From NCBI RefSeq assembly GCF_012955605.1, contig NZ_CP052135.1:2120711-2184710 (forward strand): 64,000 bases of DNA, written 5' to 3'. Source of the stretch: Bacillus fonticola. GTDB taxonomy: Bacteria; Bacillota; Bacilli; Bacillales; JC228. The notes under the pieces are model-generated. The model saw only the letters and a list, made by a program, of their open reading frames with translations, did not search any database and was not told the DNA's origin. Position 1 is the first letter of the stretch, and every line of letters begins with the position of its first letter. A program made the translations under genes and the position numbers. Below are positions 28,601 through 38,583 of the stretch, in pieces.

Positions 28601-29023
28601 TTAAATATAGAACATAAAGGCATCTGAATCATTTTCATCATTTGAATGGCTAGCAAGCTCCTCTAATGTTGTCGATTCGAGTACCTCTTTTACCGCATCA
28701 CGGATTCGACTAAACAACTCTCGCTTTGCAGGTTCTTCGTCCTCTAATCCTTCTACCGGACTTATCGGACCTTCTAACACTCGGATAATGTCCGCAGAAG
28801 TAATCTCACCCGGTTCACGAGTTAGTAGGTAGCCACCATAAGCACCGCGAATACTTTTCACAAGACCTGCATTTCTCAAAGGAGCAATAAGCTGCTCTAG
28901 ATAGTGCTCCGACAAGTTATTCATTTTTGCAATATTTTTCAAAGGAGTCGGTCCTTCTCCGTGTTTTTTCGCTAGTTCAATCATAATTGTCAGTCCATAT
29001 CGCCCTTTTGTTGATATCTTCAT
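28601..29023 (-). CDS. cymR: Cysteine metabolism repressor CymR (Rrf2 family)
   Basis: This is a winged-helix repressor of 140 residues, MKISTKGRYGLTIMIELAKKHG onward, with the recognition helix LSEHYLEQLIAPLRNAGLVKS and the GAYGGYLL wing. B. subtilis CymR, in complex with CysK, represses sulfur-assimilation and cystine-uptake genes. It lacks the three clustered cysteines of the iron-sulfur protein IscR, as expected. The ATG at 29023 follows GAGGTG by 7 nt and overlaps the stop of the upstream membrane-protein gene as ATGA. Confidence 0.95.
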   Translation of the reverse strand: MKISTKGRYGLTIMIELAKKHGEGPTPLKNIAKMNNLSEHYLEQLIAPLRNAGLVKSIRGAYGGYLLTREPGEITSADIIRVLEGPISPVEGLEDEEPAKRELFSRIRDAVKEVLESTTLEELASHSNDENDSDAFMFYI

Positions 29024-29691
29024 ATATTCGCACCTCGGCTCCCTTTCCATTCCTGTCTATTCAGTCGTATTGCTCTCCGATCTAAAAATTTACCCGTCCA
29101 TCGTTCAAAAATGGGAATCGTAATCCCGACAATCGGCCCAATCGTAAGGCAAAATAGGAGCGTTCCCCAAAAAACAGGTCCTCCGAGTAACCAACCAAAA
29201 AATAGCACGACGACTTCCATTGTACTTCGAACTCTAGACACACTCCACCCAGTTATGTCACGTAGAGCGACCATTAAACTATCTCTCGGGCCTGCCCCTA
29301 AAGAAGCGGACATATACATGCCAATACCAATTCCCATCACGACTATACCGAGCAAAAGAAAAGCGACCTTCCCTGCTAATGATACAGGTTCATTTAAAAA
29401 TGGTAACAGCATATACCCGTCTATAAACATTCCTACAAATAACATATTTAAATAGGCACCAACGCCTGGTAATCGGCGAGTCATGGCGGCAGATATACAC
29501 AGTACAAGCAAGCCTGCAAGTACAGACCACGTTCCGATCGTTAAACCTAGCTGTAAAAATAATCCCACGTGCAATACGTCCCAAGGTGATGCCCCAAGGT
29601 TTGATAAAATAATGAGTACAACCCCGAGCGCCATAATTGCAAGTCCGATTGTAAAAATACTAAAACGCATCCACCATTGTTGCTTATGCAA
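29020..29691 (-). CDS. YczE/YitT-type integral membrane protein
   Basis: This 223-residue protein has about five transmembrane helices and two related halves, each with a Gly-rich ASPWD or AGPRD turn (NLGASPWDVL, SLGAGPRDSL). That is typical of the YczE/YyaS/YitT membrane family. The start is TTG at 29691 with GGAAGG 8 nt upstream. It is translationally coupled to cymR (ATGA), which is not the B. subtilis arrangement. Function unknown; the link suggests a sulfur-compound role, but this is only inference. Confidence 0.82.
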   Translation of the reverse strand: MHKQQWWMRFSIFTIGLAIMALGVVLIILSNLGASPWDVLHVGLFLQLGLTIGTWSVLAGLLVLCISAAMTRRLPGVGAYLNMLFVGMFIDGYMLLPFLNEPVSLAGKVAFLLLGIVVMGIGIGMYMSASLGAGPRDSLMVALRDITGWSVSRVRSTMEVVVLFFGWLLGGPVFWGTLLFCLTIGPIVGITIPIFERWTGKFLDRRAIRLNRQEWKGSRGANI

Positions 29692-29739
29692 ATATCTCGC
29701 CTTCCTTCATCTCACTCTTCTCGACTCATCTATCCCTAG

Positions 29740-29748
29740 ATTGTAACA
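29740..29748 (-). promoter_or_regulatory. Candidate extended -10 promoter of the yczE-like/cymR unit
   Basis: TGTTACAAT on the minus strand (TGn plus TACAAT) lies about 50 nt upstream of the TTG start. The -35 region is poor. Confidence 0.45.
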
Positions 29749-29817
29749 AATTTTTGCCTGATTGGGGAATCGTGTGTTAAAAAAGATATAGAACACTGGA
29801 CGAAGAGAGGACTATAT

Positions 29818-31098
29818 ATGGAACCTTTAGCTTATCGCATGCGTCCCAAAACGATTGACGACATTTTAGGTCAAACGCATCTCGTCGGACCAGGAAAGAT
29901 GATTCGGAGAATGGTAGAAGCCCGGCGTTTGTCTTCTATGATTTTATACGGTCCACCAGGCATCGGAAAAACTTCCATCGCCAGCGCCATTGCTGGGAGC
30001 ACAGATGCCGCCTTTCGTATGCTCAACGCGGTGACAGACACGAAAAAAGATTTGCAAATTGTAGCAGAAGAAGGAAAACTCTCTGGACAAGTCGTCTTGC
30101 TATTAGATGAGGTACACCGACTCGATAAGACAAAGCAAGACTTCCTGCTTCCTTATTTAGAAAAAGGAACCATCGTGTTAATCGGTGCGACAACGAGTAA
30201 TCCTTATCACGCCATCCATCCAGCGATCCGAAGTCGTTGTCAAATATTTGAACTGTTTCCTTTGCATTCAGACGAAGTGAAACAAGCGTTGCAACATGCA
30301 TTACAAGACGCAAAACGTGGTCTTGGTACATACAACGTCACAGTTGATGAGGACGCTCTTAATATATTCAGCGAGGCTACCGGTGGGGACGTTCGGAGTG
30401 CACTAAACGGGTTAGAGCTCGCTGTATTGTCCACTCCACATGGCGATGATGGAACGATCCGAATTACAGTAGACGTTGCCAAAGAGTGCATCCAGAAAAA
30501 AGGATTCACCCATGACAAAGACGAAGACGCTCATTACGACGTGTTGAGCGCCTTCCAAAAGTCGATCAGGGGTAGCGACGTGAATGCAGCGCTTCATTAT
30601 TTAGCGAGACTTATCGTTGCAGAAGACTTGCCATCTATCACACGCAGGCTGCTCGTCATTGCTTACGAAGACATCGGACTCGCCCATCCACAGGCAAGTG
30701 ATCGCGTGCTCACTGCCATACAGGTCGCTGAAAAAGTGGGATTCCCTGAAGCGCGAATTCCGCTTGCCAGTGCCGTGATTGAACTCGCCCTATCACCGAA
30801 ATCGAACTCTGCTATCACAGCGATTGATGCCGCCATAGCAGACGTACGATCAGGTAAAGGCGGGGACGTCCCACTTCACTTAAAGGACGCTCATTACAAA
30901 GGAGCCGCAGCACTCGGTCGCGGACTCGACTACAAATACCCTCACGATTCCAAGTACGGGTTCATCCCGCAACAATACTTGCCGGACAAGCTCGTAAAGA
31001 AAGAATACTATGAACCGAAGCAGACGAGTAAACATGAGACATCACTAGCGCAAATATACGAAAACATTCAAGCGAAACAGCGCCGTTCTCCTAAATAG
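29818..31098 (+). CDS. rarA: Replication-associated recombination protein RarA
   Basis: This is an AAA+ ATPase of the MgsA/RarA family (426 residues) that acts at stalled replication forks. It shows Walker A GPPGIGKTS (near residue 46), Walker B LLLDEVHR, sensor 1 GATTSNP, the arginine finger region RSRCQIFE, and the C-terminal tetramerisation domain with RRLLVIAYEDIG. The ATG at 29818 follows GAGAGGACTATAT. It is divergent from the cymR unit and has its own terminator overlapping its stop codon. Confidence 0.95.
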   Translation: MEPLAYRMRPKTIDDILGQTHLVGPGKMIRRMVEARRLSSMILYGPPGIGKTSIASAIAGSTDAAFRMLNAVTDTKKDLQIVAEEGKLSGQVVLLLDEVHRLDKTKQDFLLPYLEKGTIVLIGATTSNPYHAIHPAIRSRCQIFELFPLHSDEVKQALQHALQDAKRGLGTYNVTVDEDALNIFSEATGGDVRSALNGLELAVLSTPHGDDGTIRITVDVAKECIQKKGFTHDKDEDAHYDVLSAFQKSIRGSDVNAALHYLARLIVAEDLPSITRRLLVIAYEDIGLAHPQASDRVLTAIQVAEKVGFPEARIPLASAVIELALSPKSNSAITAIDAAIADVRSGKGGDVPLHLKDAHYKGAAALGRGLDYKYPHDSKYGFIPQQYLPDKLVKKEYYEPKQTSKHETSLAQIYENIQAKQRRSPK

Positions 31099-31117
31099 GG
31101 ACGGCGCTATTTTTTTG
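31079..31117 (+). terminator. Intrinsic terminator of rarA
   Basis: The stem AGCGCCGT/ACGGCGCT (31079-31086 and 31101-31108) is followed by T7. The hairpin starts inside the last codons of rarA, and its loop contains the TAG stop. Confidence 0.92.
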
Positions 31118-31351
31118 TTTAAGTCGATACCTGTCATTTCCGAATTACGGATCCCAGACCACTCGCTATCAGACAGTAGTTTCAAATCTGCTCCATTGCT
31201 CAACCTTACTTACTTAAAAGGGCCAGCAGCTGTAAAAAATCGATGCCTGTCACTTCCCGAATTTTCTTGTTTCACGAGTTGTTCCACAAAAAACCTGCTG
31301 TACTTTTAAATAAACCCCAAGGCATAGGGTTTCCTCTTCCTTTGCTGAAAA
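31118..31351. repeat. Intergenic region with two imperfect 23-25 bp direct repeats
   Basis: The motif TCGATACCTGTCATTTCC-GAATT (31124-31146) recurs as TCGATGCCTGTCACTTCCCGAATT (31240-31264), 116 nt apart in the same orientation. No gene is supported; a 64-codon plus-strand frame has no ribosome binding site. The repeats may be a dispersed intergenic element of the genome. Confidence 0.5.
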
Positions 31352-31394
31352 ATAAAAAACAGCACCACTCCTCTAAATAGGAACGGTGCTGTTT
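31352..31394. terminator. Terminator of the chemoreceptor gene
   Basis: A 9-bp stem AACAGCACC/GGTGCTGTT (31359-31367 and 31385-31393) has a T6 tract on the minus strand and TTTTT on the plus strand. Confidence 0.9.
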
Positions 31395-31396
31395 TT

Positions 31397-33175
31397 CTAT
31401 TTTGGTTCTTCCATATCCTGCTCAATTGACTCCTCTTGCTCTACAACATTCACTTCATCAACAACTTCCCCACTCTTCTCAAACACAAACTGGCGTGTCA
31501 GTTGTTGAAGCTCATCAGAAAGCGCGGCTAGTTCGTGTGCTTGATTTGTCAAGTCACTCATTACGCTTGCATTTTCCTCCACTGTTGCTGATGTTTGTTC
31601 TACGCCAGCAGCAGATTCTTCAGTTACAGAGGCGATCGATTCAATAGATGCACTCACTTCTTGTGTGGAGCTGTACATTCCGTTCAGTTGTTCACTCATT
31701 GATTGAATCGTTTTCACCATGGATTCTACTGATGACTCAATGGAACCAAACGCTTCGCCACTCTCTCTCATACTCTCCGTTCCATCTTTTACTTGTTGGA
31801 AGCTTTCGTGCAAAGCTGTTGAAATGGCTTTTGATTCGCTTTGAATGCCTTGTACACTCTCTATAATACCGACTAAAGACTTTGATACTTCTTCGGCTAA
31901 GTTCCGTACTTCCTCTGCCACCACGGCAAATCCTCTTCCGCTTTCACCAGCACGTGCTGCTTCAATCGCTGCGTTCAACGCAAGAAGGTTCGTTTGATCT
32001 GCAATACCTTGAATGACGTCTACTAGTGAGGAAATATCTTCAGAACGCTTTTCCAATCCTTCTACTCGTTCCACAGTCTTCTCAACAAGTGAATATACTT
32101 TGTTCATTTCAGTTAAAGATGTTTCCATCCGTTGGCGCCCTTCACCTGTCATGTTAAGTACTTGTGTAGAGTCTGAACTCATTGACTTCCCACGGTCATC
32201 CGTTTCCTGAACGGTCTGAGAAAAAGCTACCATCATGTCTGTCAGCTCTGTTGCAGCACCCGCTTGTTGATCGGCTCCCTGCGAGAGTTGCTCCATCGTG
32301 ACGGCAATCTGTTCGCTGCCTGTTTTTACTTCGTTGGATGATTGTAGCATTTGCTCTGCTTGAGAAGAAACGGTTACAGACACATGTTGGATTTCCTGTA
32401 CCATATTCACGAGGCGGTCCTTCATATTCATCATCGCTTGACCGAGCTGACTAATTTCGTCTTTCCCGACCGCGTCTAAATCAGGAAAGTTTAACTCACC
32501 CTTCGATACTTGGTTCGCAGCATCTACAACTTGGTGCAGACCTTTCGTTACGATGCGATTTACGATATAGACGATTCCAGAACCTAGAATAGTTGACAGG
32601 AATATAGAGGCCATAAGCACGGTTAAACTTTGTGCCGTGGCACTATTTGTGTCAGCTACCGCTTGTTCCCTCGTTTCCTCGAAAAAGGCACGCAAACTGT
32701 ACAAGCTGTCTACTGTTTGAGGACGAATTCGCTCCAGCTCTAGCAAAACAGTACTAACTTGCGCTGCATCTTCTGTATTCCCAATAAGATCTTCAAGGAA
32801 TAATGCATTCAACTGCTCGTCCAGTAACATTACCAAATCATACATGTATTTTTCTTCATTTGTTTTAATTTGCTCTTTAATACCTTGAGCAAGCTGAGTA
32901 AATTCTTCGCTGCGTTGTTCGAATTCCTTTACATGTAGCGAGTCTGGATCATTTGCATATGAGGCTACACGAATGGCCTTTGACCTGTAAAGAGATCCCA
33001 TTTCCGTCAAATCAGTCGCGGTCCTACCTGTTTGTTCCATTCGATCTACGTTGTCTCGAATACTTTGAAATTCAAAAAATAAAACTGCTGCGGATCCGAT
33101 AAACAATAGGATCGTAACAGCTAGCGCAAAAAAATACTTATGTCCAATTTTTGTGTTTCGCCAAAGGGTTCGCAT
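31397..33175 (-). CDS. Methyl-accepting chemotaxis protein
   Basis: This 592-residue transmembrane chemoreceptor has TM1 (about residues 12-35), an extracellular four-helix sensing domain rich in Glu and Gln (about 36-190), TM2 (about 195-218) and a HAMP domain. The long cytoplasmic coiled coil has the signalling tip [32 protein letters not shown]. The ligand is not predictable. The start at 33175 ([11 protein letters not shown]) follows AAAGGA. A sigma-D-type promoter at 33226-33251 ties it to the motility regulon. Confidence 0.95.
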   Translation of the reverse strand: MRTLWRNTKIGHKYFFALAVTILLFIGSAAVLFFEFQSIRDNVDRMEQTGRTATDLTEMGSLYRSKAIRVASYANDPDSLHVKEFEQRSEEFTQLAQGIKEQIKTNEEKYMYDLVMLLDEQLNALFLEDLIGNTEDAAQVSTVLLELERIRPQTVDSLYSLRAFFEETREQAVADTNSATAQSLTVLMASIFLSTILGSGIVYIVNRIVTKGLHQVVDAANQVSKGELNFPDLDAVGKDEISQLGQAMMNMKDRLVNMVQEIQHVSVTVSSQAEQMLQSSNEVKTGSEQIAVTMEQLSQGADQQAGAATELTDMMVAFSQTVQETDDRGKSMSSDSTQVLNMTGEGRQRMETSLTEMNKVYSLVEKTVERVEGLEKRSEDISSLVDVIQGIADQTNLLALNAAIEAARAGESGRGFAVVAEEVRNLAEEVSKSLVGIIESVQGIQSESKAISTALHESFQQVKDGTESMRESGEAFGSIESSVESMVKTIQSMSEQLNGMYSSTQEVSASIESIASVTEESAAGVEQTSATVEENASVMSDLTNQAHELAALSDELQQLTRQFVFEKSGEVVDEVNVVEQEESIEQDMEEPK

Positions 33176-33225
33176 TGTCTGTAGTTCCTTTCTTCTATCG
33201 TTTCTACAAAGAGTAGCCACAACAT

Positions 33226-33251
33226 ATATCGACAGGAAACATTACAGTTTA
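33226..33251 (-). promoter_or_regulatory. Sigma-D promoter of the chemoreceptor gene
   Basis: On the minus strand TAAA (33248-33251), 14 nt and GTCGATAT (33226-33233) match the sigma-D consensus TAAA-N14/15-GCCGATAT with one mismatch, 50 nt upstream of the start codon. Confidence 0.85.
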
Positions 33252-33301
33252 AGAAAACTAACAGAAGTCAAATTATTCCCCCTAGTAGATATTTTCACTA
33301 C

Positions 33302-34096
33302 TTAAGCGTGGACATCCCTTTTTTGAAACACTAGAAACGCACTAACAAGGAATAGCGATAAGTAAATCAAAACAATCACGAATGAGCCCACAAGTGTCAA
33401 TCCCTCTAACGCAGCGCCGTTAATATACTGCGTTAAATCAGAGTTTGCGAATAATATATATTTGCCCCATTCGTAATTTGCAGCTAAGAAAAAGGTGAGC
33501 GATGACCCAGTAAAAAAGAGAAACAGTGAGATTCCTAGCGAAAACGCGTTACTTAAAGTAATCGCCGATAAAACAAAGGAAATGATCGAAAAGGTGAGCA
33601 TGTGTAACCACTTAAACAAAAAGGTGAGCGTAGTAAGTAGTAAAGTACTTGTTGTGTATTCTCGCCCTTCCATTGTCCAAGACGCTTCTTCCATTGGTGA
33701 GGAAAATCCGAAAAAGATCCCACCTACAAGGATTGCGGTCAGAACAAGCAGTACCATAATGATCAACGAAAAGAAGACAACGACAAGTAATTTGCTAAGC
33801 AAAAACTTCCAGCGCGCAAAAGGACGTAGTAACATGAGCTTCATCGTCCCCCATTGAACTTCTTGAGAAACGATGCGCGCAGCGACGATCATGGAGAACA
33901 GTCCGACGAGAGAGCTGATATACATAGCACTATTTACAAATGTCCACTGATTCATTTCCACAGACACACCGAGCGCCTCTGTTGTTCGATTCACCCATCC
34001 AAAGCCGGCCACTACGATGATCGTTAAAATAAACATGAGCCACGTGCTTCTTCTTTTGTAGAGTTTAATCCATTCGTTCATTAAAAGTGCCTTCAT
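33302..34096 (-). CDS. ABC-2 type transporter permease
   Basis: This 264-residue protein has six predicted transmembrane helices and starts with MKALLMNEWIKLYKRRSTW, typical of ABC-2 permeases that work with a BcrA-like ATPase. Its ATG overlaps the ATPase stop as ATGA. The cargo is unknown; relatives export lantibiotics, bacitracin or unknown hydrophobic compounds. No cargo or immunity genes lie nearby. The gene pair is absent from this position in B. subtilis, so it is a lineage-specific insertion together with the chemoreceptor. Confidence 0.88.
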   Translation of the reverse strand: MKALLMNEWIKLYKRRSTWLMFILTIIVVAGFGWVNRTTEALGVSVEMNQWTFVNSAMYISSLVGLFSMIVAARIVSQEVQWGTMKLMLLRPFARWKFLLSKLLVVVFFSLIIMVLLVLTAILVGGIFFGFSSPMEEASWTMEGREYTTSTLLLTTLTFLFKWLHMLTFSIISFVLSAITLSNAFSLGISLFLFFTGSSLTFFLAANYEWGKYILFANSDLTQYINGAALEGLTLVGSFVIVLIYLSLFLVSAFLVFQKRDVHA

Positions 34097-35013
34097 TTCT
34101 GCTCCCCTCCTTCCGTCATTTCTATAAAGCGATCCTCGAGTGTTTTTCTCTCTGGTACTACAGCTGATATAGCGATGCCGCTCTCTACAAAGTGTTGAAC
34201 TACTTTAGGGACAGTGTCTGAGGGCATGGTGAAACGAACCTTTTTTTCATCAGTAGAATGGTGTTGGATTCCAAGTGTTTGTGCTGTATGTACCGTCTCA
34301 TCTACTTTGTCTACTGTAAAGCTAACAACGATTTCACTCTCAGTTGTATGAACCGACTCAATCGCAACAATCTTCCCCTTCTTCATCACTGCAAATCGGT
34401 CACACATCAGCTCCATCTCTGACAGCAAGTGGCTCGAGACGACAATGGCTAAACCTCGTTCAGCGGCAAGTCGTCTCAGTAAATCTCTCATCTGCCGAAT
34501 TCCCTTCGGATCTAACCCGTTCGTTGGCTCATCCAGTAAGAGTACACTCGGATCGTGTAGCAAGGATTGCGCTAAACCGAGTCTCTGTCGCATGCCAAGG
34601 GAGTACGTTTTGACACGTTGATCAATCGCATCGCTTAGCTCAACTGTGCTAATGACCTCATTGATCTTTTCATTCGATACGTTATGCATACGCGCAAATT
34701 GTTTTAAGTTTTCTCTACCCGTAAGAAAATTGTAGAAATGAGGTTGCTCGACAATTGCCCCTACATTCTTTAAAGCTGCCTCACGTTTCGTCCGAATACT
34801 ATGACCAAATACGTATGCATCTCCAGAGGTCATACCGATTAAACCAACCAGCATCCGAATCGTCGTTGTCTTTCCTGCTCCATTCGGACCTAGAAGCCCA
34901 AACACTTCCCCTCCTTGCACTGAAAAGGAAGCTTTATCTACTACAGTCGTTCCGCTGTACACCTTCGTCAATGCCTTACAATCTAGCAAGCAGTTACCTA
35001 TTCTATCTTCCAA
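34093..35013 (-). CDS. ABC transporter ATP-binding protein (BcrA-like)
   Basis: This 306-residue ATPase has Walker A GLLGPNGAGKTTT (about residue 41), signature LGMRQRLGLA, Walker B VLLLDEPTNGLDP and the switch histidine in VVSSHLLSE. The C-terminal extension (about 225-306) is typical of drug or lantibiotic exporters. The start is TTG at 35013 with AAAGGAG 9 nt upstream. It is translationally coupled to the permease gene downstream. Confidence 0.93.
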   Translation of the reverse strand: MEDRIGNCLLDCKALTKVYSGTTVVDKASFSVQGGEVFGLLGPNGAGKTTTIRMLVGLIGMTSGDAYVFGHSIRTKREAALKNVGAIVEQPHFYNFLTGRENLKQFARMHNVSNEKINEVISTVELSDAIDQRVKTYSLGMRQRLGLAQSLLHDPSVLLLDEPTNGLDPKGIRQMRDLLRRLAAERGLAIVVSSHLLSEMELMCDRFAVMKKGKIVAIESVHTTESEIVVSFTVDKVDETVHTAQTLGIQHHSTDEKKVRFTMPSDTVPKVVQHFVESGIAISAVVPERKTLEDRFIEMTEGGEQK

Positions 35014-35143
35014 GTTACAGAACTCCTTTCAAGATTATCTATCATAAACTATTGCTCAAGAATACATACGAAAAAGAACCATAATGGTTTCTAAATTCCA
35101 CCAAATAAACCTTATTAGTAAAGAATACGAAAACAGCCTACAC

Positions 35144-35391
35144 AAAAAAAGGGTCATCCGGCTAAGTAGGCGGATAACCCTTTTTACTGCTAAGTTATGT
35201 AGTCCCAATCGTGCCGTTACAGAATTTAGGTCTTCGTTTTGAACCCGCTCCCTGCAGGTGGGTGCCCTGTTCTTCGTTTTGTACGTCCTCAAGCTTGCAA
35301 GGCATGTACGCCACGGTGAAACGTAAGCTCCCGTTATCGAAGTGTTCGGTCAAAACAAGAAAGTGCAACGAACACATCAGGACTTTGTGTT
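35144..35391 (-). ncRNA. ssrS: 6S RNA (6S-1/BsrA type)
   Basis: Read on the minus strand, the RNA begins near 35391 with ACACAAAGTCCTGATGTGTT, like B. subtilis 6S-1. It contains the complement of the known 6S-1 pRNA start (plus strand GTTCGGTCAAAAC at 35344-35356) and closes with GGGACT pairing to AGTCC. A terminator (AAAGGGT-ATCCG stem, T7) follows at 35144-35185. The mature form probably ends before it, near 35195. 6S RNA traps sigma-A RNA polymerase in stationary phase. The position beside aspS is conserved. Confidence 0.93.
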
Positions 35392-35397
35392 GAACTT

Positions 35398-35426
35398 ATT
35401 ATAGCATCATGATTCTCATCGCGCAA
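35398..35426 (-). promoter_or_regulatory. Promoter of 6S RNA
   Basis: A perfect TATAAT (35398-35403) and a weak -35 TTGCGC (35421-35426), with a 17-nt spacer on the minus strand, lie just before the 6S RNA 5' end. Confidence 0.85.
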
Positions 35427-35487
35427 TGGAGGAAGAGCCCAATTTTCTTTCCATTATTTACGACCAACTACAGGGATTTATCATTAC

Positions 35488-37269
35488 TTAGCTTCGACCG
35501 AGGCTGCCTCCACGTAAAGCAATGTGCAGCTCTTCCAATTGAGCATCTGCTACCCCACTCGGTGCGTTTGTGAGTACACAGCTGGCACTTGCTGTTTTCG
35601 GAAACGCGATTGTTTCTCGTAAATTAGATACACCTGATAGGAGCATCACAATCCTATCAAGACCAAGGGCAATTCCCCCATGTGGAGGTGTACCGTATTC
35701 AAACGCTTCTAATAAAAAGCCAAATTGCTCATGTGCTTCCTCTTGCGAAAAACCTAGCGCTTTGAACATCTCTTCCTGTACTTCTTTTTCGTAAATTCGT
35801 AAGCTTCCCCCACCTAATTCAAATCCATTCAATACGAGGTCATAAGCTTGTGCTAACACTTCTCCAGGGGCTGTGGAAAGTTTGTCTACGTCTTCACGCT
35901 TCGGCATGGTGAACGGATGGTGTGCTGCGTAGTATCTGCCGTCCTCTTCATCGTACTCAAACAGTGGCCAATCAACGATCCAGAGAAAGTGGAAGGCACT
36001 TTCGTCAATAAGCCCAAGAGCTTTCCCTAAATGCAGACGTAATTGCCCGAGCGACTCTTGTGTAACGTTTCTTTTGTCTGCTACAAACAACAGGAGATCG
36101 CCCTCTTCTGCTCCCATAGCTGTGCAGAGGGTCGTTTGCTCTTTCCCTTCAAAAAACTTCGCGATCGGTCCTTTTAATCCTTCTGCTTCAACCTTCATCC
36201 ATGCCAATCCTTTGGCACCGTAGCGCGCCACGAATTCAGTCAGTGCATCTATATCTTTGCGTGAATATTGATCTTTTGCACCTTTTACTGTCAATCCGCT
36301 GACAAGACCGCCTGATGCGATGGTGCTAGCAAACACTTTAAATCCACTATCCTTCACAACGTCACTTACATCGACTAATTCCATTGCAAAGCGGGTGTCT
36401 GGCTTATCTGATCCGTAACGAGACATCGCTTCTACGTAAGTCATACGTGGAAACGAAGCCGCAATATCCATTTCCTTGACATCCTTCATCAATTTAGCCA
36501 TCATGCGCTCCGTTAGCTCGATAATGTCTTCCTGACTCATAAAACTCGTTTCAATATCCACCTGCGTGAATTCTGGCTGACGATCCGCTCGTAAATCTTC
36601 ATCGCGAAAACAACGAGCAATTTGATAATAACGGTCAATCCCACCTACCATGAGGAGCTGCTTAAACAATTGTGGTGATTGTGGTAACGCATAAAATTCA
36701 CCATCATGTACCCGACTAGGAACGAGATAATCGCGTGCTCCTTCTGGCGTACTCTTTGTTAAAATAGGCGTTTCTACCTCATAAAATCGTTCTTCATCTA
36801 AGAAAGAGCGAATTGATTTCGTCGTTTCGTGACGCATACGAAGTGCATTTGCCATCTTTGGCCGGCGCAAGTCTAGGTAGCGGTGCCTTAGACGTATTTC
36901 CTCGGAAACATCTTGTTTGTCTCCGATCATAAATGGTGGTGTTTTCGCCTTACTTAAAACCGTTACCGATTCCGCAACTACTTCAATTTTTCCAGTAGAT
37001 AAACCTTCGTTTACCGTTTCAGAACTTCTTTTGACGACTTTTCCTTGAATGTCAAGCACGTACTCATTCCGTACATTTTCGGCGACCTGCAAAGCTTCGG
37101 GATTTATTTCTGGATTGAAAACGACTTGAACGATACCTGTACGGTCGCGAAGATCTAAAAAGATCAATCCACCAAGATCTCTTCGCTTTTGTACCCAGCC
37201 TTTTAGTGTAATGGTCTCATTAATTGCTGCTTCAGGAACCTCTCCACAATAATGCGTCCGTCCAAACAT
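35488..37269 (-). CDS. aspS: Aspartate--tRNA ligase
   Basis: This is a class II synthetase of 593 residues with an N-terminal OB-fold anticodon-binding domain (residues 1-105), a catalytic core with [18 protein letters not shown], the bacterial GAD insertion and motif 3 [14 protein letters not shown]. The start at 37269 ([11 protein letters not shown]) has AAGGAGG 8 nt upstream. It is separated from hisS by 1 nt and shares its T-box leader. In B. subtilis tcdA (yrvM) lies between aspS and 6S RNA, but here it is absent. Confidence 0.97.
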   Translation of the reverse strand: MFGRTHYCGEVPEAAINETITLKGWVQKRRDLGGLIFLDLRDRTGIVQVVFNPEINPEALQVAENVRNEYVLDIQGKVVKRSSETVNEGLSTGKIEVVAESVTVLSKAKTPPFMIGDKQDVSEEIRLRHRYLDLRRPKMANALRMRHETTKSIRSFLDEERFYEVETPILTKSTPEGARDYLVPSRVHDGEFYALPQSPQLFKQLLMVGGIDRYYQIARCFRDEDLRADRQPEFTQVDIETSFMSQEDIIELTERMMAKLMKDVKEMDIAASFPRMTYVEAMSRYGSDKPDTRFAMELVDVSDVVKDSGFKVFASTIASGGLVSGLTVKGAKDQYSRKDIDALTEFVARYGAKGLAWMKVEAEGLKGPIAKFFEGKEQTTLCTAMGAEEGDLLLFVADKRNVTQESLGQLRLHLGKALGLIDESAFHFLWIVDWPLFEYDEEDGRYYAAHHPFTMPKREDVDKLSTAPGEVLAQAYDLVLNGFELGGGSLRIYEKEVQEEMFKALGFSQEEAHEQFGFLLEAFEYGTPPHGGIALGLDRIVMLLSGVSNLRETIAFPKTASASCVLTNAPSGVADAQLEELHIALRGGSLGRS

Positions 37270-37270
37270 A

Positions 37271-38548
37271 TTACGCTCCTCCTTTTTGTGCGGCAACATA
37301 CGTAGCTACCTCATTTACCGAGACTTCAATTTGTTCCCCAGTAGTCATCACTTTTACAACACCAATTCCCTTAGCTAGCTCGTCCTCTCCAAGTATGACA
37401 ACAAATCTAGCACCTTTGCGATTTGCTTGCTTTAATTGTGCTTTCATTTTCTTTTCTGCATAATCTTTGTCAGCAGACAATCCATTCGATCGGAGTTGCG
37501 AGAGTAGTGAAACAGAAGCGTCTTTTGCCTCATCACCAAGCGCAACAACGAATACGTCGATTCCACCCGAAGCCAATTCTGCTGATTTCTCCGCTTCAAT
37601 CGCCGCGACAACCCGCTCAAGTCCAATCCCAAAGCCGATACCTGGTGCACTCGGCCCACCAATTTGTTCGACAAGACCGTCGTAGCGTCCCCCCCCACCC
37701 AAAGTGGTTTGGGCACCAAAGCCTTCAATGGTACTCATCACTTCAAAGCAAGTATGATTGTAGTAGTCCAGCCCTCGTACCAATGTCGGATCCACTTCAT
37801 ACGGAATAGCAAGAGCATCTAAATATTGCTTTACTTTTTCAAAATAAGTTCTGCTTTCCTCGTTTAAGTAACTCAAAATAGACGGTGCATTCCCTACCAG
37901 TTCGTGTTCATGATCTTTTTTGCAATCGAGAATGCGTAACGGATTTTGGTGAAGTCGGCGTTGGCAATCTGAGCAAAATTCGTTAATTCGTCCAGAAAAG
38001 TGTTCTACCAATGCTTCCCGGTGCGCGATGCGACTTGACGCATCTCCTAAACTGTTCACTACTAGCTTCGTATCTCGTAATCCAAGTTTACGGAACAGCT
38101 CCACAGCAAAAGACATGACCTCTACATCAACGGCAGGATCGACGCTACCAATTGCTTCAATCCCGAATTGATGAAACTGGCGGTATCTTCCTGCTTGCGG
38201 GCGCTCATAACGAAACATCGGTCCGACATAATACAATTTTTCTGGAAGATCAGGCTGACCAAACATTTTATGCTCTACGAACGCGCGGACTACGCCTGCC
38301 GTTCCTTCAGGCCGCAGTGTGAGTGATCGCTCACCACGATCCTCAAACGAATACATTTCCTTTTGCACTATATCCGTTGAATCGCCCACCCCTCTTTGAA
38401 ACAGCTCAGTGTGCTCGAAAATAGGCGTGCGAATTTCATGGTAATTAAATCGTCTTGAAAGTTCTCGTATTTCTTTTTCGATACTATGCCAAATTTCCAC
38501 TTTTCCTGGCAGTATATCTTGTGTCCCTCTCGGTAAGGAATAGCTCAT
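37271..38548 (-). CDS. hisS: Histidine--tRNA ligase
   Basis: This is a class II synthetase of 425 residues with PRGTQDILP at the start, motif 2 [20 protein letters not shown], the histidine-specific [15 protein letters not shown] and motif 3 [11 protein letters not shown], followed by the anticodon-binding domain. The ATG at 38548 has AAGGAG 9 nt upstream. It is the first gene of the hisS-aspS operon under the T-box leader at 38584-38825. Confidence 0.97.
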   Translation of the reverse strand: MSYSLPRGTQDILPGKVEIWHSIEKEIRELSRRFNYHEIRTPIFEHTELFQRGVGDSTDIVQKEMYSFEDRGERSLTLRPEGTAGVVRAFVEHKMFGQPDLPEKLYYVGPMFRYERPQAGRYRQFHQFGIEAIGSVDPAVDVEVMSFAVELFRKLGLRDTKLVVNSLGDASSRIAHREALVEHFSGRINEFCSDCQRRLHQNPLRILDCKKDHEHELVGNAPSILSYLNEESRTYFEKVKQYLDALAIPYEVDPTLVRGLDYYNHTCFEVMSTIEGFGAQTTLGGGGRYDGLVEQIGGPSAPGIGFGIGLERVVAAIEAEKSAELASGGIDVFVVALGDEAKDASVSLLSQLRSNGLSADKDYAEKKMKAQLKQANRKGARFVVILGEDELAKGIGVVKVMTTGEQIEVSVNEVATYVAAQKGGA

Positions 38549-38583
38549 CCTATTTCACTCCTTCAATCTTGTACAAATAAAAA

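Noticed and set aside
31115..31309. 64-codon plus-strand ORF after rarA
   Set aside because: It begins in the rarA terminator T-run and has no ribosome binding site.
33302..35013. ABC exporter considered as part of a bacteriocin or antibiotic resistance locus
   Set aside because: No precursor peptide, modification enzyme, immunity gene or two-component system lies next to it; the cargo cannot be inferred.
35056..35393. Short ORFs of 60-78 codons on both strands
   Set aside because: They lie over the 6S RNA and its terminator, have no ribosome binding sites and no recognisable products.
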